The notes under the pieces: generated by a model
Told to the model about the DNA's origin: nothing
Database searches by the model: none
What the model saw: the letters and a program-made list of their open reading frames with translations, nothing else
In this document: positions 14,134 through 22,135 of the stretch, one piece after another
Layout of the letters: every line of letters starts with the position of its first letter
Numbering within the stretch: the first letter of the stretch is position 1
Program-made: the position numbers and the translations under genes
Assembly: GCF_014805625.2 (NCBI RefSeq)
Contig: NW_023998423.1
Span: forward strand, 3,525,722-3,589,721
Source: Glossina fuscipes
Taxonomy: Eukaryota; Arthropoda; Insecta; Diptera; Glossinidae
DNA: 64,000 nt
Direction of reading: 5' to 3'

Positions 14134-14941
14134 NNNNNNNNNNNNNNNNNNNNNNNNNNNNNNNNNNNNNNNNNNNNNNNNNNNNNNNNNNNNNNNNNNN
14201 NNNNNNNNNNNNNNNNNNNNNNNNNNNNNNNNNTTTTTAAAAAAAAAAAAAAAAAAAAAAAACAAAAAAACATAAAAAAAAATTAAATAAAAAATCACTG
14301 TGTGTCACGCAACGCCAATAAAAACCAAAAACCATCACACTATATATAAAAAAAAATATATATATATGTCTATATACATACCAATGTATATATACAAACA
14401 TAAAGTGGTAGCATTTTTGTGGAAGCGCCTAGAGCTAGTCGACGCCGCAGCTTTTATAATTTCTTTTTGCGACATCAGGACGCTGTTGATGATAGTTTAA
14501 CTTCACCATCAGTGCATAGAAAATGTAATTACAAAAAACCAAAAACATGAAAAAAAGTAAAAGATATACAAAATTTGTAAAATTTTCACATTTCCGCAGT
14601 CACACCCCATACACCATAATCACCCACTATCTACCTAAGCACCCCCTGATTTTATTCTTACATTATATGTACATTTATATATATGCAATCAATTATCATA
14701 GTATCAGCACATAAGCACTTGAGTGTAAATTTTCTTCTTCATTTCCATTTCTTTAAAAGCACTTCGCAAAAAAAAAAGAAGAAAATATATAGAAGAAAAT
14801 TGTAAATAATTCATTTACTTAGTTGTTCCTTAAAGAAACAAAAAAAAAAAGAAGAAAAATTTAAAAAAATAAATAAACAAGACAAACTCAACAGTTTTAC
14901 CTTTTTATATCTCCCTTTATCTTTTTCCTTTATTTCTCCCA

Positions 14942-14993
<52 letters not shown>

Positions 14994-17202
14994 TTCTCTG
15001 TGTATATGTGTAAAAACTTGAAACTTAACTAAATTACCTAAAACACTTAACACGAATAATTTGTAATGTTTTTTTTTTTTTAAAAATTGTTCGGTTATCT
15101 GATCACCTTATGTAATATATTTAGCCGCTATAGCATCCGCAACTCCTTTAGCAACTAGTACGGCAACAATTGATAACAATGTACTGGAGCAACAACAGCA
15201 AATAGCGCCAACGCCTACACGAAAACGCGCCACAAGTTTTATACGCAAAAAACCGCCCCTAGAGCGAGGTTTATCAGCACAAAGCGCTTTAAGAGTTAAC
15301 AAAAATGCTTTTGTCTGTATGTGTTATTCAAATCACCTTGAATTTATTTAACTACAAACAAAATTTCACTAATTTTTGGTTGTTTTTTTTTTTTTACGCA
15401 ATTGTTTGACATTTTATCTATTGTTGAATACAGCTGAAGGGCCCACTCCCGAAGTAATCGTCACGAAGCCATCACCGGAACAAACTATTATATCGTTGGG
15501 ATTGCGACCAGATAACTCGACGCTGGTTCACGTTTTGGTTCATCGTGAGAGCGAAGAATACAAAGAAGAGGACGAAGACAATGAGAGAGATATAGCATCA
15601 CCGGCATCGAATGGAATGGGTATGTTGCGAGTAGTAGACAAACTTAGTAGATTGCTTTTGTACCCACTACAGATTGAATTTAAAGAGTGTTTGCATCCTA
15701 AAGAAATATCCTTTAGCGTTAAAATACTGCCACGATGATGAATGTGACTTTCTTCAACATTTAAACTTCGATAAAATTTTCGGCGGGTTTTTCCAATTTG
15801 TCTCAATTCCTTCTGTATTATGGACATCCAAGTAAGCAGGCTCCCCCCACATACCGTTTTGGCGATCATGGTCATGCCAAAGTTCGAAGTGAAAACTCAA
15901 TGTTGTGCGATACATTTTTCCTTTTTCTTTCTATTTGAAAAAATCTTCCAAATCGGGACAAATGAGCGGCCGTGATTACGAAAAAACCATATGGGTCGAG
16001 GCATAAGTAGAGAGTTAAAATTGCACGCATTTGCACCACTGGCGATCTAAAGGCGAAAGGAAAGCAAAAGTCGCAAGGCTGATAGTTCAGGGCTACAAGT
16101 ATTGGAAGATTGTACAGCGATTTGAGTGTCGCGAATGGGTTGTGGAATGGTTCTTCGAATCAAATCGTGTTCAAGCTGATTTTCATCTTGGCGGCATAAT
16201 CAAGCGACAAAATTTGCAAATTTGGATTTTGAAAAATCCACGAGTAACGGCTAAGAATGAAACGCATCTACAACGTGTTTCTGCTTCGTGCCGATTTTGG
16301 ACAATGCTTTTTCGATTATGCGACACAAGAATCGATTTCTCTACACTCTTCTATCGGATTCTCGATATAAAAGATTTTTGTGACGTAAGCTTATCTGTCC
16401 GTTTGTTCCCCTCGGCATGATAAAAGGTGACCTTCTGGATGTTGCATGAATGACGTGAAATTTAAAATCACACCTTTTTTCAACAAACGCTGTAGCACCT
16501 ACTAGTGCTGCCAAATTATGAAATCTGTGTAATACTACATACGTTCGTCTTATCTAGCAATCAAATATCGTATCATATCTAAATGTGTATTAAAAGATAC
16601 GATTCAAGCCGTAAAAATAACTTCTTTTTTGTTTTTGTTTTTTTTCTTATTTTTTAGACAAACCCAAACCACCACAAATACGCATTAGTCCTGGCGCAAG
16701 TGATATCCATTTAGCTGATTTCACGGCTGACAAGCAACCGATAGTGCAGATAATGGTAGAGTCGCCCAAAGAGCCGCCACGTGGTGACTTTTCAGCCGTA
16801 TGCGAAGAAAAGCCAATTCCCGTTACGGAACCGATTGATGTGAATGTTCAGGGAGATACCTCAAAGGTATTCTACGATTACCATCCTGACGATATTAATG
16901 AGATTGTTGTGTTGGAGACGCTTACCGAGGAATCGCCCAAATTGGATGATCATGCTTTACCAGCACTGCCAGATATACCTAGGTCTGCCTCCGTCACTGC
17001 AGATATTATCGAATTGACTACAATGATTACAACAACAACAACGACAACAACAACTGCAGCGACGTCGCCAATTGAAGAGAAACGCTTAAAGAGTCTTATA
17101 AGTGAGTCGTCATCGTCAACTGCAACGGCATCAAGAGATCATACATCGTGTGACGATGACGATGACGATGACGATATTGATGACATCGATGAGAATAGAT
17201 GA
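2922..17202 (+). CDS. NaCP60E: NaCP60E (DSC1-type) voltage-gated cation channel, 3' half of gene, 13 exons
   Basis: This is the C-terminal half of a four-domain voltage-gated cation channel of the plasma membrane. Exons at 2922-3096, 3248-3544, 3867-4021, 6452-6585, 6712-7381, 7456-7815, 9199-9304, 9377-9558, 9756-9880, 14435-14524, 15125-15316, 15434-15619 and 16658-17202 splice in phase into 1071 codons plus a TGA stop. Earlier exons lie upstream of the window. The order is domain III S5-P-S6, III-IV linker with MFL, domain IV S1-S6 with an Arg/Lys-rich S4, an IQ motif and a long Ser/Thr/Asp-rich tail. Domain III carries Glu (TFEGW) and domain IV Ala (TSAGW) at the filter. From family knowledge, a DEEA filter marks the DSC1/BSC1 channels, which prefer Ca2+ over Na+; para has Lys in domain III. 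Domains I and II are not visible, so the full DEEA filter is inferred. Family assignment is firm; NaCP60E over para rests on the filter and on overall divergence from Para as I know it. Confidence 0.9.
3248..3544 (+). CDS. NaCP60E: NaCP60E exon: domain III pore loop and S6
   Basis: The exon starts after tgtcttag, ends at AAG|GTAAGT and is in phase 0 at both ends (99 codons). It encodes the extracellular turret, the pore helix and filter [14 protein letters not shown], and the S6 helix [20 protein letters not shown] with the VIIDNFN gate motif. The filter residue is GAA (Glu) at 3362-3364, where Para-type Na+ channels have Lys. S6 retains [16 protein letters not shown], which is highly conserved in the superfamily. 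Confidence 0.95.
3867..4021 (+). CDS. NaCP60E: NaCP60E exon: III-IV linker (fast-inactivation gate)
   Basis: The exon starts after ttttgtatag, ends at AGAAG|GTAAAC, and enters in phase 0 and leaves in phase 2. It encodes the cytoplasmic III-IV linker: [19 protein letters not shown] then [10 protein letters not shown]. The MFL tripeptide (3888-3896) replaces the MFM of insect Para and the IFM of vertebrate Nav channels. The lysine-rich stretch after it is typical of the linker. The last residues (LSNSRR) lead into domain IV S1 in the next exon. Confidence 0.94.
4022..6451 (+). other. NaCP60E intron, AT-rich
   Basis: This 2.4 kb intron lies between the III-IV linker exon and domain IV S1. It contains long A and T homopolymers (for example near 4159, 5442 and 6258), a gatac tandem run near 5333-5350 and a ct-rich tract near 5510-5540. 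I see no coding exon. An alternative exon in the 4.8-5.1 kb part cannot be excluded. Confidence 0.6.
6452..6585 (+). CDS. NaCP60E: NaCP60E exon: domain IV S1 and S2
   Basis: The exon starts after attttgtatag, ends at TTTGG|GTAAGT, and enters in phase 2 and leaves in phase 1. Its first base completes the Arg begun in the previous exon. It encodes [20 protein letters not shown] (S1) and [18 protein letters not shown] (S2). A 2.4 kb AT-rich intron precedes it. Confidence 0.93.
6712..7381 (+). CDS. NaCP60E: NaCP60E exon: domain IV S2 end to S6
   Basis: This is the largest exon (670 bp), from ttttgctag to TCAAA|GTAAGG. It opens with [14 protein letters not shown], then S3, then the voltage sensor S4 [19 protein letters not shown], with a basic residue at nearly every third position. 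S5 ([17 protein letters not shown]), the pore with [10 protein letters not shown] and S6 ([20 protein letters not shown]) follow. The domain IV filter residue is GCC (Ala) at 7122-7124. The exon ends in acidic [16 protein letters not shown] at the start of the cytoplasmic C-terminus. Confidence 0.96.
7456..7815 (+). CDS. NaCP60E: NaCP60E exon: EF-hand-like region and IQ motif
   Basis: The exon runs from tttttcag to TATCAAAG|GTAAG and is in phase 2 at both ends. It encodes the proximal C-terminal domain ([18 protein letters not shown], then PPLGIGKPN and [15 protein letters not shown]), the region that forms the EF-hand-like fold in sodium channels. It ends with an IQ motif ([11 protein letters not shown], about 7780-7815), a calmodulin-binding site in the superfamily. 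Downstream exons form the variable tail. Confidence 0.95.
7998..8702 (+). repeat. Family A hairpin-headed interspersed repeat
   Basis: The copy starts with the hairpin-like ggtcgagcaaagccgacc, then attagatcccctacgcc. It contains acggacagacggaaaaa, then the inverted pair gatcgattca / tgattctgaatcg, and ends cataagtggtgcatgctata. These blocks recur in the same order in the other copies of the window. It is non-coding and probably non-autonomous. Confidence 0.6.
8696..9062 (+). repeat. Family B interspersed repeat, partial
   Basis: It starts gaaaattatattctgctgcg followed by accgaatctcttatacc, the same head as the copies near 41.9, 60.2 and 63.9 kb. It ends tgggtcttgcaaacgtttt, the family B tail. 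It is shorter than the 41.9 kb copy and lies in an intron of the channel. Confidence 0.55.
9199..9304 (+). CDS. NaCP60E: NaCP60E exon: C-terminal tail, basic/Ser-rich
   Basis: This 106 bp exon runs from ttgaattttag to TTACAG|GTAGAC. Its first base completes Arg after DYQ, and it ends in phase 0. It encodes [20 protein letters not shown] and a short stretch ending NFFHLQ. I identify it by splice signals and unbroken phase with both neighbours, not by homology. The tail is poorly conserved in this family. Confidence 0.8.
9377..9558 (+). CDS. NaCP60E: NaCP60E exon: C-terminal tail, Ser/Arg-rich
   Basis: The exon starts after tttaataaaag and ends at AAGCG|GTATTT; it enters in phase 0 and leaves in phase 2. 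It encodes a Ser/Arg block ([20 protein letters not shown]) with several possible basophilic kinase sites (RxxS), then [17 protein letters not shown] and [16 protein letters not shown]. The intron before it is only 72 bp. Support is from splice sites, phase and coding-like composition. Confidence 0.82.
9756..9880 (+). CDS. NaCP60E: NaCP60E exon: C-terminal tail
   Basis: The exon starts after tcctatttttag and ends at CACGAG|GTAATT. Its single leading base completes the Arg codon of the previous exon (phase 2 in), and it leaves in phase 1. It encodes [19 protein letters not shown] and then [14 protein letters not shown]. The acceptor has a good pyrimidine tract. It is linked to its neighbours only by splice signals and frame. 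Confidence 0.75.
10497..10556. repeat. (CT)n microsatellite
   Basis: A long run of ct/tc dinucleotides with few interruptions lies in an intron of the channel. A second one lies at 14943-15000. Confidence 0.95.
11048..11497 (+). repeat. Family A repeat with subterminal inverted repeats
   Basis: The copy begins aacaagtaaaagcactatag, then gtgggtccccgcccac and taccctacatcacc, and ends gcaagtggtgtagggtacc. The blocks taccctacatcacc and ggtgtagggta are inverted relative to each other, giving a foldback or MITE-like structure. Internally it has ggcggacagagaagcttaa and the inverted pair atcgattcag / ctgaatcgat. Confidence 0.65.
14134..14233. other. Assembly gap (100 N)
   Basis: Exactly 100 N bases are flanked by A homopolymers, so this is a scaffold gap of conventional size. 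True length and content are unknown; it lies in a channel intron. Confidence 0.99.
14435..14524 (+). CDS. NaCP60E: NaCP60E exon: C-terminal tail, Arg-rich (acceptor uncertain)
   Basis: With an acceptor at cctagag the exon enters in phase 1, as required by the exon ending at 9880, and encodes [19 protein letters not shown] then LTSPSVHRK, leaving in phase 1 at AAAT|GTAATT. The 3' boundary and frame fit the next exon well. A stronger-looking acceptor (ttgcgacatcag) lies at 14478 but gives phase 0, which does not fit the upstream exon. The exon sits just downstream of the assembly gap in a 4.5 kb intron, so a missing exon is possible. Confidence 0.6.
14943..15000. repeat. (CT)n microsatellite
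   Basis: A ct/tc dinucleotide run with a few ctt interruptions sits in the intron upstream of the exon at 15125. Confidence 0.93.
15125..15316 (+). CDS. NaCP60E: NaCP60E exon: C-terminal tail, Gln/Pro/Arg-rich
   Basis: The exon runs from aatatatttag to GTCT|GTATGT and is in phase 1 at both ends. It encodes [18 protein letters not shown], a Gln run (EQQQQIAP), the basic stretch [18 protein letters not shown] and [17 protein letters not shown] and RKKPP give basic kinase-type and SH3-like motifs, but this is low-complexity sequence. Splice phase fits both neighbours. Confidence 0.8.
15434..15619 (+). CDS. NaCP60E: NaCP60E exon: C-terminal tail, acidic
   Basis: The exon runs from gttgaatacag to GGAATGG|GTATGT and is in phase 1 at both ends. 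It encodes [18 protein letters not shown], then [17 protein letters not shown] and an acidic block [13 protein letters not shown]. The frame also stays open past the donor, but that sequence loses coding character, which supports the splice. Confidence 0.82.
15620..16657 (+). other. NaCP60E last intron with mariner relic
   Basis: The intron contains a decayed mariner fragment (about 16030-16330) and, after it, family A tail-like sequence (about 16385-16480). It ends in a strong pyrimidine tract before the last coding exon. Confidence 0.65.
16030..16330 (+). mobile_element. Mariner-like transposase relic
   Basis: One open stretch reads [18 protein letters not shown], then [19 protein letters not shown]. 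This resembles the family block (D)EAHFHLNGYVNKQN-RIW-ENP-V from mariner transposases around the catalytic aspartate, here altered. The reading frame breaks on both sides. It is a nested relic in the last channel intron. Confidence 0.5.
16658..17202 (+). CDS. NaCP60E: NaCP60E last coding exon, ends at UGA
   Basis: The exon starts after a long pyrimidine tract (ttattttttag) and enters in phase 1. It encodes [38 protein letters not shown], a Thr run encoded by aca/acg repeats, a Ser-rich stretch and an acidic run [16 protein letters not shown]. The stop is TGA at 17200-17202, followed by C. The frame continues open to 17400 (separate entry). The tail is probably an unstructured cytoplasmic segment. 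Confidence 0.88.
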
Positions 17203-17400
17203 CCTTCAATACCAACAGCACCGGTGACAGAGAGCTCAACATCAAGTTCCACCAGTTGCTGTAGTTCACGATCCATTTCCTCGTACAGTTCCACGACCGA
17301 TATTGATAACGATAATGATAACGATAGCGATAACGATAGCGATAATAACGATGATAATGGGGATCATTTAACTAAATCGTTTCAACAGGATCTCAGTTGA
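17203..17400 (+). CDS. In-frame 65-codon extension after the NaCP60E UGA (candidate readthrough)
   Basis: Directly after the UGA the same frame continues for 65 codons to a second TGA at 17398-17400. The translation begins PSIPTAPVTESSTSSSTS and continues through CCSSRSISSYSSTTD into a GAT-rich Asp/Asn/Ser run, then GDHLTKSFQQDLS. The composition matches the preceding exon (Ser/Thr-rich, then acidic). UGA followed by C is the leakiest stop context known, and many fly neuronal genes use readthrough. I infer a C-terminally extended isoform. Alternatives are A-to-I editing of UGA to UGG, a recent nonsense change, or chance openness of the GATAAC-type repeat. Confidence 0.5.
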   Translation, partial: PSIPTAPVTESSTSSSTSCCSSRSISSYSSTTDIDNDNDNDSDNDSDNNDDNGDHLTKSFQQDLS

Positions 17401-18247
17401 CAAAAACATTCCATCTGAGTAATTGGGTTTTCTGTCGTGCAACACCTCAAATGGTTGATTTTCATGTAAATTTTCACGAAAGCAAAAAAGAAAAACAAAA
17501 CAAGGCAATAAACAACATAACAGTATTCTTGTAAGCAGCGGTTAAAGGAGAAATAATAGAAAGAAAGAAATTTTGAAAAAAAAAAAACCGAAAAACGAAA
17601 AACGAAATCGAATGTTAACATAAAACAATATCAACTGAATTATTAAACCAAAAAAAAAAAATAAGTTAAAATACAAAAAAAAAAAATTAATAAACTTCAT
17701 TAAACTCTTAAATAAAATTGAAAATCATAAATAATAATAAGTCTCTGTACAAAAAGTTTCATTAAAAAAAACAAAACAAAAAAAAAAAAAAAAAAAAAAA
17801 CATAAATTTTTACATTTATAAAAACACAAGAGCAAGAGATAAGCAGAAATTTAATTTCCTGAGAGGCACTGCCAAAAAAGAAACACAAACGAGAAGTTAA
17901 AAAAGTTAATATAAAAACAACAAACAATCTTTAATGACTTTTAAAATTAATATTAATGGAATCAACCGGGTAACTTGCAAACCGTTAATAATACATAAGC
18001 AAATAGTTCAATCGAAACTCTCTCTGTTCGGTTTTCATAAGTTTTGCCAAATTCAACGTTAGATTAGATTAAGAAGGAGTGAAACTTGTAATGAAAAGTT
18101 TTTGTTTCACTTTGTTTTTAAGTGTAAATATTTATGAATATATATTAATGAACGAACATAAGGTACATAAGATGCGCATAAGTGTTTCTCAATGTAATCA
18201 AAACAAGAGAAAAGAAATTTTCAATATTTGCGCAAAATTCGGAAAGG

Positions 18248-19575
18248 AAACAAGTAAGAATGTTATAGTCGGACAAGGCCGACAATTAGATGCCCTACAC
18301 CATCCACTCATTTTCTTAATAATACACCAAAAAGGGGACACTCGAACGCCGAAGCGGCTTAAATTTTAGGAAACTTAATTTTTGTCGTCAAAGTTTTTGT
18401 AATTTTCCATCTGGAAAATTGGAAAGATTGGCTCAGGGACCATTTTCATCATAAGGTATTGAAAAGTTATATATTTTTGACATATAAAGGCTTATGTTTT
18501 ATTAGAGCTCTGATAGGGCTTGGGATCCAAAAAAACAGGCGTACGTGGTCCGAATCTGATAAGGTTAGTTTCTATGTCAATTATTATTGTTATGAACGAG
18601 CAATCCTACCTTATAAAAATTCGGTTCGCTAAGAACACTTTTATAACAAAGGATTCAAAAAATAGGTCCGCTCGATCCAAGTTTTAAAATGCCAAAAAAC
18701 TATTTCGAAGCAATTGTTGTCGCAAAATTCGGAAATTTACATTATTTTTTCATAACGAAGAAAAACCATTTTCAATATCGTTTATCCTTGAGTCAAAGCA
18801 CTCCAGTGTATTAACCTTCATGAGAATATCTCAAAAAATGCTATCTGTTCGTTAAGCATGGACAAACATCAGACGGACATCAGGCGGCTAGACGGAAAGT
18901 GCTTTGGAATCGATCGCTATAATAAAAGGTGGGGCTACCTTAAGTCCTTCTGGGTGCTGCATGATTCCCTTGTAATACATTTGAAGCTGCCGTGAATTTT
19001 GACCAAGGACTTTTACAGGCGAAAATGATAAAGTCATGCGCAACACCAGTGTGCGTAATGGTTAAATTCGATGATTTTCACCTTTTTCTACATAAAAGAC
19101 CACTTCTCCATTGCGACGCTAATTGCGGAGCGTTCAAAACCATTGTTTTCGACCTTCATTACTTTTGTGTTTTAATTTGGAGAAATCTACCACCGAAGTC
19201 CAACAAACACGTTCAGCAGCTTATGGTGATGCTGCTCCATTGTATCCCAATTGTCCATCTTGATTCCTGTTGCAATATTTGTGAAGGATGCACTGTTGAA
19301 GTTCGAATGGGAAGTTCTGCCACACCCAGCGTACTTACGAGGCCTAGCGGCTCCTGATTACCACTTGTTCAGATCGGTGCAGCTTGCCACGCGACTCCGC
19401 AAAGTTGATAAAGTCCGGGAACGGGTTGGTGGGTGGATCGCTGCCAAACCAATACAAAATCTTTCGACACAATATCGCCATGTTGTCAGAAATATGGTAA
19501 AATATTATAGAAAATGGTGGAAAATATTTTGATATCGTATCGCCGTATACCACAAATGGTGTACAGTATAAAACT
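18248..19575 (+). repeat. Family A repeat interrupted by mariner fragment
   Basis: The head reads aaacaagtaagaatgttata, then gtcggacaaggccgac and tagatgccctacacc. Middle blocks include gacggacatcaggcggc and aatcgatcgctataataaaa. A mariner transposase fragment follows (about 19000-19532), then the family A end accacaaatggtgtacagta. I infer that the mariner copy was inserted near the 3' end, or is part of a longer parent element. Confidence 0.55.
19000..19532 (+). mobile_element. Mariner transposase C-terminal relic
   Basis: The frame at 19251-19532 reads VKDALLKFEWEVLPHPAY, then AAPDYHLFRSVQLATRLR, close to the mariner C-terminal block WEVLPHPPYSPDLAPSDYHLFRSM that holds the last catalytic Asp. 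The upstream frame reads LIWRNLPPKSNKHVQQL, consistent with the preceding part of the transposase. The copy is truncated and frame-shifted, so inactive. Confidence 0.75.
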
Positions 19576-21635
19576 GAATAACATCAGAAGCTAAAACTTG
19601 TTGACATTTGTATATATACTATAAGCAATATGCATGTATATTAATGTATGTATATTACAACAAATACAATAATTATGGGCGTTAAAGTAAATTTGTTTTC
19701 TTTTTGTTCGTAATTATTTTTTAGTTTAAGTTCGTCATAATATTATTTGTGAAGTCGTGTATATATGTTATGTAAATTGTGGAAAATATAGCACTTGTCA
19801 CAATGCTCAAAATAATATAATAGCAATGAGAATCATTCAAAAGTAAAATCTGTATAAAATTAGCGTAAGTGTATTCAAATAGTATTAAGAAACGCTAAAA
19901 CAAAGGAGGAGTGGATTCAGTTGAGCTCAACAAAGAGGCTAAGTTATACAACCATCTCTTTGAAGGTTAAACAATTCATAATCAGAGTTATATTAGCTAT
20001 GTTTTATGCAAAGAAAGCTCCTTCACGGACAGATGGAAATTTTAAAATGTATTTCATTTAGCTGAACTGGCGTGTTTATAACACACATTATTCAGCAACC
20101 TTACTAAAGAGCGGATACCTAAAATAAATCTATAGTTTTTGAATTAAACCGACTCCTGAATGCAAATCAAATTTGAATATGAATCGAATACGATTCCAAC
20201 TATCCTTATCACAGGGTATAAAAAGGAAAAGCACTCAAAATGCTTTACGAGCATAGCCCGCTGTTTAAATAAAAGAAAACACATCTACATCTTCTTTATT
20301 GCCCTCTCCAGGCAAAACCAAGCGTACGCTTACAAACACTAACAAGCGTTTGTTCAAAATTTCAAGCAATAAATAAACTTTCAATACAAGCATCAGAGCC
20401 TGCTTATAACAAGCCCATAAAGATTTCCACCATAAGCAAAAATTTCTACCTATGACGTTTCTTTTCTTTTGCTCCTCTCTACATAAGAAATCAATGTAAG
20501 TTAACTCTTCAATTCCTCGTTTAAAGTTAGCCCTTAGAGGAATATAATTTTTGGTCCTTTTTTTCCAGGTCTAGCGAACTACTTGCTAAACTTGCAAGTG
20601 AAGGGTGTTTCGTGCATATATTCTTCTGGCGTGAAAGGGAAATTTGTGAAATGCTTCTCCTTTGTCATAATTTAATATAAATAATAGCTTCTACATATAT
20701 GTATGTTATATGAATAGATGTAGACATACATAAGAAAATTTCCTCTATTTATATGTAATCTTCCATTATCAACTCTAATAATAATACTTTTTTCCAGCCT
20801 CATTTAAGTCAGTTTAAAAAATCTTTATTAATTTTCCATATGTAAAATATTTTTGTGAAAATTTGGTTGTGATTAATTTTAGCTCCACGGCCCGGAGCCA
20901 GTAATATGCGTAAACACAAAAGATAAACGCGAAATAATTTTTCAAACTCGACGCTTTGCTTCCATGTAAACATACGCTTTTCTATAAACAATATTGGATT
21001 TAAAAAAAAAAAAATAAATAAATAAAATGTAAAAAAAATTTCACTTAACAATTCCGACAATCATTAAGGGGAAGACAAAGGAAAAACTAAAAGAAAAATG
21101 TTTCAACAAACCAATCCAACTCTCAACTCAATACTCAATTAAAACCAATTCTTCTCTCTGATCTTTTTTATTAGATTTATAATAGTAGCTTTTGTTGGTT
21201 TTTCCTTTTAAGAATTAGTTAAATCGAAACGAGTAGAAATGTAGTAGAGTAGAGAACAATTAAACCCAGAAACCACAACTGTTTAAAAACCAACCGTAAA
21301 CCAACCGTTACAAATCAAAAACGTACACTCGTCAATTAAGTGATATTAATTAATGAAGTACTTAACTACCATATATATACAAAAATAAAACCAACCTATA
21401 TATATATATATATATATAAAATAAAATTACAAAAAAAAAAAAACAAATATTAATAATAATAGTAAAAAATTCTCCGTAGAATTTTAGCCAATAATTTTAT
21501 CTTATATACGTATATATGTATGGATGTGTAGATAATTAATTAAATTTAATTGAATTAGACGTAAGTGATTATTTAAATAATAATCGATTTTTTTCTTTTA
21601 AATCCGTTAGACTTGTGTTTAATTAAACAGAAATA

Positions 21636-22135
21636 AATGACAACAGTATAGTGGGCCATGGCCCACTATTAAACACTACGCCGACTCGCAGTTGTTTATA
21701 TAACGATTTTTCAAAACAAGGGGTTATGTGAAGAGTGATTGAAAATGCGGTCCTATCCGAAGCGTATAGTATTCGCCCTTGGGCCAAAAGATGTCAGGGA
21801 TAGACGCACCGACGGACAGACAAGCTTAGAAAGCGGTTCTGAAACGGATCGATCTACATCCTTTTGGGTTTTGTAAGACGTTCGCAGAAACTTAATATAT
21901 CCCTGCACCACAAGTTGTGTTTCAATAGTTTTCCTCCTTGTCCTTGGAACGAAAGACGTCAGTGCAACAAATTTCACGAAAAATTGAACACAAAATAGAA
22001 ATATGGACAGCTGGACAGACAAACTTAAATCGATTCTTCTGATTGAAGATTATCCGCCCGATTGTCTGTCTCCTGCATGTTGTATACATCCGCACAAACT
22101 TGACACACTCTTGGGGCACAAGTGGTTTAGGGTAC
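21636..22135 (+). repeat. Family A repeat
   Basis: The head is tatagtgggccatggcccac, which contains a perfect palindrome, followed by tattaaacactacgccg. Internal gacggacagacaagcttag and the tail caagtggtttagggtacaaa match the other copies. Blocks repeat internally (gacagacaagctta and gacagacaaacttaaatcga), so two partial copies may be fused. Confidence 0.6.

Larger units (their letters stand above)
9881..14434 (+). other. NaCP60E intron with repeats and assembly gap
   Basis: This 4.5 kb interval contains A-rich tracts, a (CT)n microsatellite near 10497-10556, a family A repeat (11048-11497), and a pile of A homopolymers around the 100-N gap at 14134-14233. No convincing exon was seen; one hidden in the gap cannot be excluded. 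Confidence 0.55.

Noticed and set aside
14016..14298. Open frames across the N gap
   Set aside because: Artefacts of poly-A/poly-T and N bases.
2922..17202. Gene could be para (voltage-gated sodium channel)
   Set aside because: The domain III filter is Glu instead of Lys and the linker is MFL. Exon sequences differ widely from Para as I know it, so NaCP60E/DSC1 fits better.
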